A stretch of DNA of 64,000 nt from Trametes villosa (GCA_002964805.2 PUDQ02000001.1:1512001-1576000), one strand, 5' to 3'. Shown: positions 23,328-33,944, numbered from the stretch's first letter. Translations and numbers: made by a program. The notes: generated by a model from the sequence alone, not told the origin.

Positions 23328-24184
23328 TTAGTTGGTGAAGGGCACAATCTGACCATTCTTCGACATCGTCGGCTGCTCAGCGGGGACGGTGTTGATGTCT
23401 GCGCGCTTGCCCTTGTTCGAGAACTTGACGATCTGGCCGTTCTGCGACATCGTCGCCTCCTCGGCGGGGACGGTGTTGACGTCTTCACGCTTGTCCTTGT
23501 TGGAGAAGGGCACAACCTGGCCGTTCTTCGACATGGTGGGCTGCTCCGCGGGAACGGTGTTCACGTCCTCGCGCTTGCCCTTGTTCGTGAACGGCACGAC
23601 CTGACCGTCCTTCGACATCGTGGCCTCCTCGGCCGGGACGGTGTTCACGTCCTCCCGCTTCTGCTTGTTCGAGAAGGGGACGACTTGACCGTTTTGCGAC
23701 ATCGTGGGCTGCTCGGCAGGGACGGTGTTGATGTCTGCGCGCTTGCCCTTGTTCGTGAACTTGACGATCTGGCCGTTCTGGGACATGGTCGCCTCCTCAG
23801 CGGGGACGGTGTTGATGTCCTCGCGCTTCTGCTTGTTCGTGAAGGGAACGACCTGGCCGTTCTTGGACATGGTGGGCTGCTCGGCGGGGACAGTGTTCAC
23901 GTCCTCACGCTTCTGCTTGTTGGAGAACGGGACGACCTCGCCGTTCTTGGACATCGTCGGTTGCTCCGCGGGGACGGTGTTAACGTCTGCGCGCTTATAC
24001 GCCTGGATGGTCTCGAGGGTGCCGAGCTCGCGGCTCTCGACCTGACGCTGTAGCCTGATCAGCATTTGTGCGCTATTTCTGCGATCATACCACTTACGCG
24101 CATAGGCATGGGCATGGGGACAGCGACGGCCTGGCCGACGAAGACGATAGCGACCGCGGCGCTGAGGAGCTTGGGGAAGAACAT
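23328..24184 (-). CDS. Secreted Kex2-processed repeat peptide precursor (KEP type)
   Basis: I recognise the architecture but not a named gene. Exon 1 (24098-24184) encodes a signal peptide, MFFPKLLSAAVAIVFVGQAV followed by AVPMPMPMR. Exon 2 (23328-24047) follows a 50-bp intron and starts RQVESRELGTLETIQAYKR. The total is 268 residues. After the first Lys-Arg come eight tandem repeats: seven of exactly 28 residues, each closed by Lys-x-Lys-Arg, and a final 24-residue copy ending in PFTN at the stop. The consensus core is D-V/I-NTVPAE and then TMS-K/Q-N-G. Lys-Arg is the Kex2 site, so the late secretory pathway should release about eight similar peptides of 24-26 residues. There is no cysteine, tyrosine in the repeats, or glycosylation cluster. 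Flanking genes are NudC and ESF1, so this is not an obvious biosynthetic cluster. Function is unknown. Confidence 0.88.
23331..23990 (-). repeat. Eight 84-bp coding tandem repeats
   Basis: Coding copies R1 to R8 run leftward: 23907-23990, 23823-23906, 23739-23822, 23655-23738, 23571-23654, 23487-23570, 23403-23486 and 23331-23402 (short). Two protein types occur. Type A has AEQPTMS and VVPF or IVPF; type B has AEEATMS and the linker KGKR. The order is A A B A B A B A, so the array likely grew by duplicating a 168-bp B-A pair. Copies differ at the DNA level mostly at third positions. Confidence 0.92.
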
Positions 24185-24670
24185 GGCGTCGTAGAAAGAA
24201 CTGGGGGAATGTGCTGAGGAAGTGAGGTGATCTGGCGTGGATTCGGTTCAACCGATGAAATGCGTCGTCCTGCGGCTGGCGCGAGTGGGAATCTGTGCGT
24301 GGTGAGCGCGGGCATCCGGGAGGCGCAGAGCGGGACTTACAAGAAGGGAACGAGAAAGGGGACTGGGGAAGAGACACGGGTGGGCGTATAAGAGAGAGGA
24401 GGGAGACGCTGTGCCTGCCATCTCGAGCAGGCCGTCGACGTCTGCCGTATCATTTGATACCGGCCCTCGTCGCCAGGCAACTCTCCGCGTGCCCGCCGTC
24501 TATTTACGGGAGATCTCCCCATCGGCCCAATCACCGCCAGCCTGCTCCCGCCATTTCTTCTCGGTCACACCCTCCCCGCCCTGTCACACGCGGTCACGCC
24601 CACCAGAATTTGGCGGATCTCGGCGCTGATTGGCTCTCGCAGCTTGCGCTCTCTCTGCCACTCCGCCGCC
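24185..24670. promoter_or_regulatory. Divergent promoter of repeat peptide gene / ESF1
   Basis: A 486-bp interval between opposed starts. On the minus strand a likely 5'-UTR intron of the peptide gene spans 24293-24340 (GTAAGT donor, CACAG acceptor, 48 bp). CCAAT boxes lie at 24527-24531 (plus strand) and 24629-24633 (minus strand), the second only 38 bp before the ESF1 ATG. No further gene is seen. Confidence 0.5.
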
Positions 24671-27107
24671 ATGTCTGACCCTCGCTTCGCCCGCCTCAGG
24701 ACAGACCCGCGCTTCCGGCGCATAAAGAAGGACAAGAACAAGGTCGTCGTCGACGAGCGTTTCAAGGACATCTTCGAGGACAAGGGCAAGAAAAAGGGCA
24801 AGAAGAGCACAGGTACGTCGCCTCCATCTCGCTTTGCCATCCGTTACTCACCCACGCGGGCATCATCAGCGCGGGTGGACAAGTACGGGCGGCCTCTCGC
24901 GGATGATCACGAACAAGATAACCTGCGCAGGTTCTACCGCCTCGAGGACGAGGACGAAGCCCAGCTCGAGGTCAAGGCCGGCCCCGACTATGCGCGCGGT
25001 GAAGTCCTGCTCGAGTCCTCGGACGAAGAGGGCGATCGTCCGGGCGCCCCGAAGAGCGACGACGAAAGCGACGCCGGCGGCATCATCACCCTCGGGCGCG
25101 ATGTTACGCAGCCCATTCCTGTGTTCGATGATACCGCTGAGGTAGATCTCGACGAGGATAACTACGCGGACCTGGACGCGCAGGCTGCGGCGTACGCCAA
25201 GGCGAACCCTGAACAAGATGTCCCTCAAGCGGACCGCACGCGCCGTATAGCTGTGGTCAACCTTGACTGGGACCATGTGCGGGCTATCCATCTTTACAAG
25301 ATCTTCTCTTCGCTTGTGTCTCCTACTGGGTCCGCCGTCGCGTCCGGCTCGAATGGCAAAACGGGGAAGAGCTCCTCCGCCGTGCGCGGTAAGGTCCTGA
25401 GCGTCCGCGTATACCCCAGCGAGTTCGGGAAAGAGCGGATGGCCAGGGAAGAAACCGAGGGACCGCCTCCAGAGGTCTTCAAGAAACGGGAGCTCGAGCC
25501 GGAGGAGATCAACGAGCGCACCGTCTACGAGACTGGTGACGGTAACGACTACGACGAGGAAGCCCTGCGCAAGTACCAGCTTGATCGACTGCGGTATGTT
25601 AGTCTAGCGCTGCGCAGGTGTGCAGCCGCTGAAACTTCTGTAGATATTACTACGCTATTGCGGAATGTGACACGGTTGAAGCAGCCTCGCATATCTACGA
25701 TGAGCTAGAGGGAACCGAGCTCGAACGCTCCGCGAACGTCTTCGACCTCAGCTTCGTGCCGGACGGCATGACCTTCGACGACGAGTTCCGGTACGTTACT
25801 TGACACAACACACACCACACAGTGACACTGACAGCCGCTACAGAGACGAAGCGACAGACGACCTCAGCGCCCCCTACAAGCCTGTCGAGTTTGTCACAGA
25901 CGTACGTGTGAACCGCCGCCTCTCTGACACCCAGTCTCACGGCCTGACCTCCGCTCTCACAGGCCCTGCGGCACTCCAAGGTCAAACTGACATGGGACGA
26001 GGACCAGCCGGAGCGCGCGCAGATCACGCGCCGCGTGCTCAGCAAGAAGGAGATCGAGGAGAACGACTTCCGCGCGTACATCGCCTCGTCCTCCGGGTCC
26101 GAGGACGACGACGCGCCCGCCGCGCCCAAGGGCAAGGGCAAGAAGGACAAGAGCGCGAAGGCGGCCGAGCGCGACCGGCTCCGCGCGCTCCTCCTCGGCG
26201 GCGGGGACGACGACCTGCCCGAGGGCTGGGGGAAGGACAAGGGCTTCGGCGACGACGAGGGCGACGTGGACATGGAGATCACGTTCACCCCGGGGCTCAG
26301 CGCGGCGAAGGACGACAAGGACGAGACGACGCTCGAGAAGTACCAGCGCAAGATGAAGGAGAAGAAGAAAGCGCGCAAGGAGGAGATGCTCGAGAAGCGC
26401 AAGGAGGGCAAGGAGAGCAAGTCCGAGAAAGCGGAGAAGAAGGGTCTCGACGACGACTTCTTTGGCGGGGACAGCGACGAGGAGAGCGAGGCGGAGGAGG
26501 CGCCGCGTGGGAAGAAGACGAAGAGCAAGGACAAGAAGGGCAAACGGAAGGGCGACGAGGATGTTGCGGACGAGGACCGACCAGCACGCACCGAGTCGAC
26601 GGTGGAGGAGCTCGCCCTCATCGCTGCGTCTGAGAACCCGGACGCCGAGGTCAAGCACTTCGACATGAAGGCTGTGCTGCGCGCAGAGAAGCGCGGCGGG
26701 AAGAAGAAGAGAGGCAAGAAGGCGAAGAAGGGTGCAGACGACGGCGAGGCCGAGCTGCAGGAGGACTTCTCGATCGACGTCAAGGACGACCGGTTCAAGG
26801 CCGTCCTGGAGGATCACACCTTCGCCATCGACCCGAGCAATCCTCAGTGCGTAACATGGTTTGTTGTCTTCGACGTTTCGCTTACTAAACGTTATGCCAT
26901 AGCTTCAAGAAGACGAAGAGCATGGCCGCCCTTCTGGACGAGCGTTCGCGCAGACAGCACAAGTCGTCGCAGGAGCGCGAGTCTACATCGTCAAAACGCG
27001 GCGAGGGCGCTCAGCAGCCCAGCTTACAGAGCCTTGTCGAGAGCGTCAAGCGGAAGACGGCTGCGATGGACGCGCCCGGTGTGGGGAAGAGACGGAAGCT
27101 CACATAG
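24671..27107 (+). CDS. ESF1: Pre-rRNA processing protein ESF1
   Basis: Esf1 is a nucleolar protein needed for early 18S rRNA processing in the small-subunit processome. The start MSDPRFARLRTDPRFRRIKK is the family hallmark. An acidic middle follows (SSDEEGDRPGAPKSDDESD), then the conserved core TRRIAVVNLDWDHVRAIHLY and KVLSVRVYPSEFGKERMARE, continuing through spliced exons ANVFDLSFVPDGMTFDDEFR. A long lysine/glutamate-rich stretch with nuclear-localisation character comes next. The C-terminal NUC153 domain reads DDRFKAVLEDHTFAIDPSNP then FKKTKSMAALLDERSRR after the last intron. The end is GVGKRRKLT. The ATG at 24671 is chosen because it gives MSDPRF. Confidence 0.93.
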
Positions 27108-27174
27108 GCCGTCCTATCGTATAAAAGTACTTATACACTGCGCTGCTTGTAATACTACACCATCCGGACGGATA

Positions 27175-29323
27175 CTACTCCTGAAGCCGCCAGATGAAAA
27201 GGGCGCCCTCACCGACACCCACAATCACGCGGCCCTCGAACCCTACCTCGCACGACTTGATCTCCCCAGTCTCGGCGGGTCCACCTCCTTGTAGGACAGC
27301 CTCGATATCCCACCCTTCGACTGCGTCAAATAGGGGTGCAAGCGGAGCCGGGGGCGGGTACATGGCTGTAGGGAGGATCTTGCGTGGTTCTTCGTCACTC
27401 TTCTCGCCGTCGCCCCCCTCTTCCCCGGAGCTGTCGCCCTCGCCTTGTGCATCTTTGTTGCTGGATGTACCCACACGCCCTGACTGCTTGTCGGCGACGT
27501 CCTGAGGTGTTTGCCCGCCTTCCAGCCGCATCTGGTCCGTTAAATATACCAGGTCGTCCGCAGGGAATTTCGGAGGCGTCCGCGGTCCGAACTGCGATAT
27601 GTTGAACACACGGATGAACTTCCCGAATGGAATCAGGAGGATAGGGTCGTGGGTCATCGAGCGGTAGACGTGACAGTGTTTGGTGACCGTTGGGAGGTGA
27701 TATGCAGAAAGCGTCTTGAAGGATTCTGTGCAGGTTTGCGAGCAGTGAGATACGGCCATCCGACGTACACCGCGTACGCCACTCACCGCTGTTACGATAG
27801 TCCTATATCACAAGCGTTAGCGGGTAGGGGAAGCGGGAAGATAGGCAAATACGTACGTTGGCCGTTCCTCTCATGATCTTCTGTGGGATCTTGCCCGGCG
27901 GGAAGAAGCGGTTGTACCCAAGCCACTGCCAGACCGCCACTATAACCTCTCGATGAAGTCGTCAGCGGCATATCGACGTCAAGGATCATACCTGTGCCGT
28001 CTTCATAGTAAGTGTCTTCTGGATCTTCCTGGTTCCGACGCATCAGAGCGGGTGCGCTGTGCGAAATCACAATGTCATCTGCCAACCTGTACATGAACTG
28101 GTTCAGGATGCGAACGTGGCGAGAGGGCTGGTGGCTCACCAGTTCACTGACTGTACGCGCGCCTTGTGTAGCAAATCAGTACTGAATAGAGGCTTGTCTT
28201 CTCTGGCAAGTCTGGGCTGAGCGGGCGGCGAGAATACGGCGGGAGGGATACGCCATATCTTCACGGCGCGGTCCATCTGTAGACGGCAGTGGTGAGCTGA
28301 CATGTGCATCATACCAAGCACTGGCACACCCACCCCTCCAGTCGCAATCAAAGGTTGCGATGGATGAAAGGCCTGAGAGATTAGTTTGCGAATGTCCACG
28401 TAGTCCATGATTTTGAGCTCACGGCACACAACACGGCGCCCTTGTGGCCTCCAGAACGGCCTCCGACCATGACGGCCACACATTGGCCGATACCTTCGCC
28501 TTCCGGCTCACACATGTGAAGGCCATGGGCGGGGCCTGCAAGGGAAGGTTCTAGTCGGGGAAGCCAGTGCGGGTTGTTCAAGGGTGTCTGGACCGGAAAC
28601 AGAGCAAGATCGTAGAGCCGTGTCGTGAAGTCCCGGGAGGTAGTAGCAAACAGATGAGGCTGTGACGGGTGAACCGACAGCGATGTGATAGGCTACTGGC
28701 GATGTCAAGTACGGCCTCCACCAAGATGCGCCGAGGACTTACTCCGCCGTGACCACGCAGCCTTCCGACGATTGTAAGTGAGTTCACATCGAGTATGAGG
28801 ATCACGCTAGAGACTGTGAACACGACCAAGGGCTCGAGAGGCCGGTTAGTGTTAATAGCCCAAATAACGTTATCCACCCGCGTATCTCGCTGCAAGGCAT
28901 TGAGACTATGTTGAGACTATGTTGGACGATCCAAGTAGCGGGTGGCTTACCTCCGACGCAGACAAGGCCACCGCACAAGGCTTCGCGGACACAAGCTTCC
29001 GGAATATAAGCAAGCGACCTGTCGCGCCTACAGCGATGGCACCAGCCCACTTCTTCGTGACGTCTCTCCACTGGGTGGCTAGCGGTGGGTCTTGAGCGGC
29101 ATGACCGCCCCAGAGTGTTTCCAAGGAATTCGCGGTCCAAGGAAAACATGCGGTGCATTGGAATCGTTCTTTATCGGACTGTACACAGTCTTAGTAACTG
29201 AACGAAGGTCTACCATTGCGCTCTACAGACAGTCAGGAGTTTTGAGAGAACGTATGGTTGCACCTCCTTGGATTTCCTGTACCAGGGAATGTAGACGGGA
29301 GCGTCCTGTTCCCCGATTTCCAT
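27175..29323 (-). CDS. WD40 protein resembling Polycomb subunit EED/ESC
   Basis: EED is the WD40 scaffold of Polycomb repressive complex 2, which binds and spreads histone H3 lysine-27 methylation. The likely first exon, 29264-29323, encodes MEIGEQDAPVYIPWYRKSKE; an 85-bp intron leads in frame to SDKERFQCTACFPWTANSLE. Later exons read GAIAVGATGRLLIFRKL, DTRVDNVIWAINTNRPLEPL, LTIVGRLRGHGG, SVHPSQPHLFATTSRDFTTR, then FHPSQPLIATGGMDRAVKIW. The last pair aligns well with EED's HPRDP-type and CGMDHSLKLWRI blades. VQSVNWLADDIVISHSA matches EED's VRWLGDLILSKS blade. An acidic, glycine/serine insert (GEGDSSGEEGGDGEKSDEE) lies near the end. The assignment is inference from these blades; another WD40 family is possible. 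Confidence 0.65.
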
Positions 29324-29546
29324 TGGCGGAAATGTGCAGGTCGTGGCGTCGACCAGTGTTCGAGGACGCCTCGAGGACGGGGAGAGAGAGGTCGGGGACG
29401 GAAGGGACGATGAGGAAAGGTGGGCAAGCGATTGGCCGAGAAGGCGGGCCGCATCAGCCACCGCAAGTGACGCCGGCGCAGGCAACCGCGTCCAACGTCT
29501 CTCACCCCGAACACACGACTTTCCCCGGCCGCCCCTCCCCTCCGTC

Positions 29547-30178
29547 ATGGCCGACGCCCTCGACACCACCTCATCCGCGACAAAGCCTGAGAAGGCCGTG
29601 TACGACCCCAAGCCGTCGTTGCAATACGCGTCTGCCGTCGGCATCCAGGCAGCTGGCGTCGGTGCCCTGGTCAGCGCCGTCCAAAATGCACTCGGCACGC
29701 ATTCGAGCGGTGCGGCCGGTTTCCTCACCAGGACGGGCGGGACGATTGGGTTCTTCGGTGTGTATACAATATAGTATACCTTGTGCGGCGAATATTGAGC
29801 GTGGTGTTGCGATATAGCCGCTATGGGCGCAACCTTCGCTTTGACCGAGTCGATCGTAGCAAACCAACGCGAGACTGATGACGCCCTCAACGGTGCTGCA
29901 GGAGGGTGCGCTGCCGGATTCTTGGCTGGTATCCGAGGTACGTACCAACTATACTCGACGTGGGCTCGGTATCGAACCTCATGTGGCCCTGGATAGCCCG
30001 TTCGTTACCCGTGGCGGTCGCCTCTTGCGCGGTGCTTGGAACAGCGATTGGCACGCTGGACTACAACGGCAAGAACCTCGTCCCGACAGACCCGGAGTCC
30101 ATAGAGGAGAGGCGGAAACGCTTCTTTAAGCAGCCCCGACCAGCAACCTCTCCGGAGCCAGTACCCGATGCGGAATAG
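29547..30178 (+). CDS. Mitochondrial complex I B14.7-type subunit (NDUFA11/Tim17 family)
   Basis: This small inner-membrane protein of NADH:ubiquinone oxidoreductase belongs to the Tim17/22/23 fold group. Exons 29547-29757, 29818-29937 and 29997-30178 sum to 513 nt (170 residues). Hydrophobic, glycine/alanine-rich segments are visible: VGIQAAGVGALVSAVQNAL, AGFLTRTGGTIGFFAAMGA, ALNGAAGGCAAGFLAGIRA and VAVASCAVLGTAIGTLDY. A conserved-looking polar tail reads LVPTDPESIEERRKRFF. The ATG at 29547 follows a CT-rich leader. The assignment rests on size, Tim17-like glycine pattern and the tail; it fits the fungal 21.3-kDa complex I subunit well. Confidence 0.75.
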
Positions 30179-30439
30179 ATGCTTGCTGTTGTAGAGACCC
30201 AATGCTCACATTAGGCTTGCTGTTCCTGCATAATTCCTCCATTGCATTCCTCCCGAATTGACGGTGTTTCTGCCTCAAGACTGCGAAGTGTGCAACATAC
30301 ACAACTGGCGGTGTGAAGAAGAGGATGGAAACGCCGGGCCAGCTCGCTGCTCGCACAATATACCACGACTGGACAACATACAGACAGAGAACAAAGATGT
30401 TCTACAAAAACCAGAACCAGAGTATGTACGACATTGACC

Positions 30440-33280
30440 TCATTCCGGTTCAGGCTTTGGTATAATGTGGCCGTCACCATACTGCATTGGCGCCTCATTA
30501 GCCTCCTCCATCGAATCGGTCACGCCGTTCAACCGGTTCACAGCCGCTGTGATGTCTTGACTATGCTTCCCCCAGTATGCTTCCCAGCCCTCGGGTGAGA
30601 GTTCGGGATGCTGCAAGGGTGATGTAATTAGACTGGCGTTGAGAAGTTGAAGAGCGAAGCCAAGGTATACCTTGCGGTGCACTCCCTGCCAGACCTCCGA
30701 ATCCTCCAATTCGTCAGCCCCGCCAGCGGCGAGGAACTTCGTCAGCGTCTCGAAGGCGTCGAACGAAGGAGGAAGGGCGGCAGCTGGAGGAGGCGTGATC
30801 GCCCTCTGTGTCGCCTCCGGCACATCGGAGTCGATGGGCTGCGATGTCTGCTGGGTGCTGGATGCCGCCGCCTTCCTGCGGGCGATATGTGCTTGTCGCT
30901 TGATCTTCTCGAGTCTGTCGCGGCGGGACGCGTGGGTGATGTGCGTCTGCCATGACTTCTGCGTGTGGTGTGGCATCTAGTAGCAAGCATCTCTTTGAGT
31001 GACGCCAAGGGTGGTGAAGAGAACTGGGCGTACCTTCTCATGCAACTTCTCGCTAACAGCGAATACCGACATATCGGGATCGCGGAAATACAGAATGGGG
31101 AGGTACTCGTCCACGTAGTCCATGTCTTCCTTGGTGTACATATTCTTGCCTGGCATGTGCTGGACCACGCGCGTTGGTGGTGGAGGCGAAGCCCGCCAAA
31201 ACAGTGGATTAGACGGGAGCTTCCCGGCCGCCTTGGTCGACGTGCCCTTCCCTTTGGAGCGACTTTTCAACGGCTCGTCCGTCTCCGTTGGAGGGCTTGC
31301 TTTGGCACTCGACTTTGCCGCCTTCTTCTCGACCTTCTTGACTGGCTCCTTCGGTGCAACCTTCCGCTTCGCCGTAGACTTGGCCTTCCCTTTCACCAGC
31401 GTATCCTCCACTTCCTCCTCCTCATCGTCATCGTCATCGGCCATATCCTCGTCCTCATCCTGGAGTAGCTGCGACGCCTTGCCGTTCGATTTCTGGGGCA
31501 TGGAGGGAGCGTTCGGTCCCGTGAGGATGAAGCGTTTGCCGGTCGCGCTTGGCCGCCCTCGTTTCTTCTCGACAACGAGACCCTCGAAGACGAAGGCGTC
31601 GACCTCCACTATCCTGTTCTGCTCGACACACTGGAACACCCACTGCGGCTTGAGAGCGAGCTTGCCGTAGTTGCCGGCCTGCTTCAGCCGCTCCTCGAAT
31701 GTCCTTGAAGAGTGGGCGCTGAGGATAACGTAGTCGGCGTCGGCAATGTCGGGCACTAGCTTGCCACCGTTTTTCTGCGCGGAGTGGTTAGCATTGTGAC
31801 GTTGACAAAAGTCTAATGAATGCTAATCCCGAACCTTGATGGCGTCGGCAATCTTCGTTCTGGGTCTGATGTCAATCTGCACGTAGAACTTCATCGGCTC
31901 TCCGTCTGGCTGCTCGAAGAGCTTCTCAGAGGGGCTTGCGTGGCGAGGCTGGGCGGGCGGTGGCGTAGAGTCTGGGTACGGCAAGGGGGCCTCTTCGGAC
32001 GGGTACGACACCCTGCGATGCTTAGAGGATCGATCGCTGTCGGCGCGGGCCTTGCCCGCGCGGCGGCCAGAGCTCGACGACACATGGTCCACAGATGGAG
32101 ACTTCCGCTTTCGAGAGATTGGCTTGTCGATCGCCATAGGGGAGCCTCGCGCAGTATCTGTGGTCAAAGCTGAGTATAGTGATGTTTAACCCGAGAAGGC
32201 GGTCACCGACCTGACATGCTGCTCTGCCTTCGTGCTTGAGAGATGCTCGAAGGGCGGTCTGGGGATGCGGGTGTGGGGGACTGATAGTGAGTGGGTGACC
32301 CGGGTTCTGGGGCCTGCATTTGCGACATGGGAGGGGGCATCATGTGCTGCGGCGGGAACATGCCAGGTTGCTGCGAGAGAGGGAACTGCGGCTGCACGAA
32401 CATCCCTGGTTGGGACATGTATGGATATCCCTGCGGCATCGGCTGCCCTGGCATCATCGGCATCTGAGCTCCCATATGTGGCATCATGGGGATACCCATG
32501 CTGGCAGGATTGAGGCCTTGCTGGCTCACAAGCCCGACCAGCTGCGCGACGAGATGGGCCGGAAGGACGATCGGTGCGTTGGGGTTGCTCGGGATGCCTG
32601 CCGGAGGGATCGCGGCGCCAGGGGGGAAGCCATTCGGCATCTGCTGAGACATCTGTGGCTGCTGCATCTGTGGCTGAAAGGGAAACCCGAAGGGAGCATT
32701 GGGAGGAGGGAACTGGGAGCCGTCTGGAGGTTGGTTCTGCATGCTGCTTTCGGCCTGGGATGCGGATGCGTCCGAGGGCGTTTCTCGAGGGGTGGGTAAT
32801 GGGCTTCTTCATACAGTCAGATATATGCGCCAGAAACGGGAAGAGCTGGATGCTCACTCTTGGACCGTGCCCGACGCGCTTTCACTCGCGCTGAATCCTC
32901 CCCAGTTCTCGTGTGCGAGGAACGCCGACCCTCTCTCTACCGACCGCAACACCCAATTCACGTCAAGGACGACCTTTCCCGGTTCTGATCCCCAATCTTG
33001 CACGAACTGGCCGCCCGAGGTTGTTTTAATGTCGACGAGAATGAGGGTGGCCTCGTCGGGTGAATGGACAATCGTAGCTCCGTTACTCTGCAAGAAATCA
33101 TAATCAGTCGCGCCCAGCGCAGATCGCCAGAGTTATATGCACCTTTAGAGTGTGGATGATCTTCGGCCGGTTGAGTACGTCTGAGGCCTCAACGAAGATA
33201 CGCAGAGACTGGCCCGAAGCGTCGCGAAACACGCGGCCAGACGCTTGTGAAGCCGACGGTCCAGCGTTCTGGGTGGCCAT
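30440..33280 (-). CDS. Rap1-like protein with two BRCT domains and a Myb domain
   Basis: Seven exons give a continuous protein. BRCT 1 is near the N-terminus (LRIFVEASDVLNRPKIIHTL, SNGATIVHSPDEATLILVDI, PGKVVLDVNWVLRSVERG). A low-complexity linker follows, rich in Met, Pro and Gln (MQQPQMSQQMPNGFPPG). Next comes a basic segment (DKPISRKRKSPSVDH), then BRCT 2 (MKFYVQIDIRPRTKIADAIK, NGGKLVPDIADADYVILSAH, LALKPQWVFQCVEQNRIVEV). An acidic/basic linker leads to a Rap1-type Myb domain (KNMYTKEDMDYVDEYLPILY, LHEKMPHHTQKSWQTHITHA). The C-terminus ends HIIPKPEPE, with an intron of about 63 bp removed after GVHRK. In yeasts and mammals BRCT-Myb proteins of this kind are Rap1 telomere factors. Function here is inferred. 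Confidence 0.65.
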
Positions 33281-33944
33281 GCCCTGTATTGAAAAGCAGG
33301 CCCGGGAGTTCACAAGCAGACAGAGGGCAGATGCAGAGCAGAAGTCCTGGGATGAACAGCAGACCGCGAGAGAACCAGCCAAGGAGCGGATGGCCCACTC
33401 AAGAAGAGAGAGGTTGGATTCAAAGGTCGCCGCGCCTGGTCACGTCGGTCTCGACGCACATGTGCGCACACAATAAAAGTCGGAAATACACACACACAAA
33501 AGATCTACGGGACCACGATGCTTCTACACGAAGCCGGCACCGTCCTCGCCACCTGACGCTTGTGCCACCCAACAGTGAACGCGATGACCAGAACTAGTAC
33601 TGGTCCATCATACCACATGGATTGACGTTCCACATTGGGCGCTCGGCGAATCCCTCCGGACATTGATCAATCGCACTCGCTGGTGAAGCTGGGTCCATGA
33701 CCATGGGCAGGACACCGACACCAGCATATTCGGCCTGAACTCATAGGCGCGAGCTCGTCGCTGTCCGACGTAGCAGACCTTGGAGATTGTCGACAGCGGC
33801 GCACCCCGAGGTACTCATACAAAGGACATCGATTGCACCAGCACGTATATGCCCATCATAGAATCTGCATGTTGCCATGGCATAGCGTATGGAGGAAGTA
33901 GTAAAACATGACAGCGCAGGGAGAAAGCCACCGGATGCCATCCT
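33281..33944. other. Rap1-like gene promoter and RPS16 3' flank
   Basis: A 664-bp gap between two minus-strand genes. Frames present are short and unlike any family I know. A run ATACACACACACAAAAG lies near 33486-33502. I see no supported gene. Confidence 0.45.

Noticed and set aside
23331..23990. CRISPR-like array (regular 84-bp spacing)
   Set aside because: The repeats are continuous coding units with no spacers, in a eukaryotic gene with an intron and signal peptide.
22984..24377. A mating pheromone or ustiloxin-type RiPP cluster at the repeat peptide gene
   Set aside because: Basidiomycete pheromone precursors are short and end in a CaaX motif, which is missing. No DUF3328/UstYa, tyrosinase or peptidase gene flanks it, and the repeat has no tyrosine.
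25695..26817. Serine/phenylalanine- and leucine-rich minus-strand frames over ESF1
   Set aside because: They are antisense of the Lys/Glu/Asp-rich ESF1 coding region, which naturally gives Phe/Ser/Leu on the other strand.
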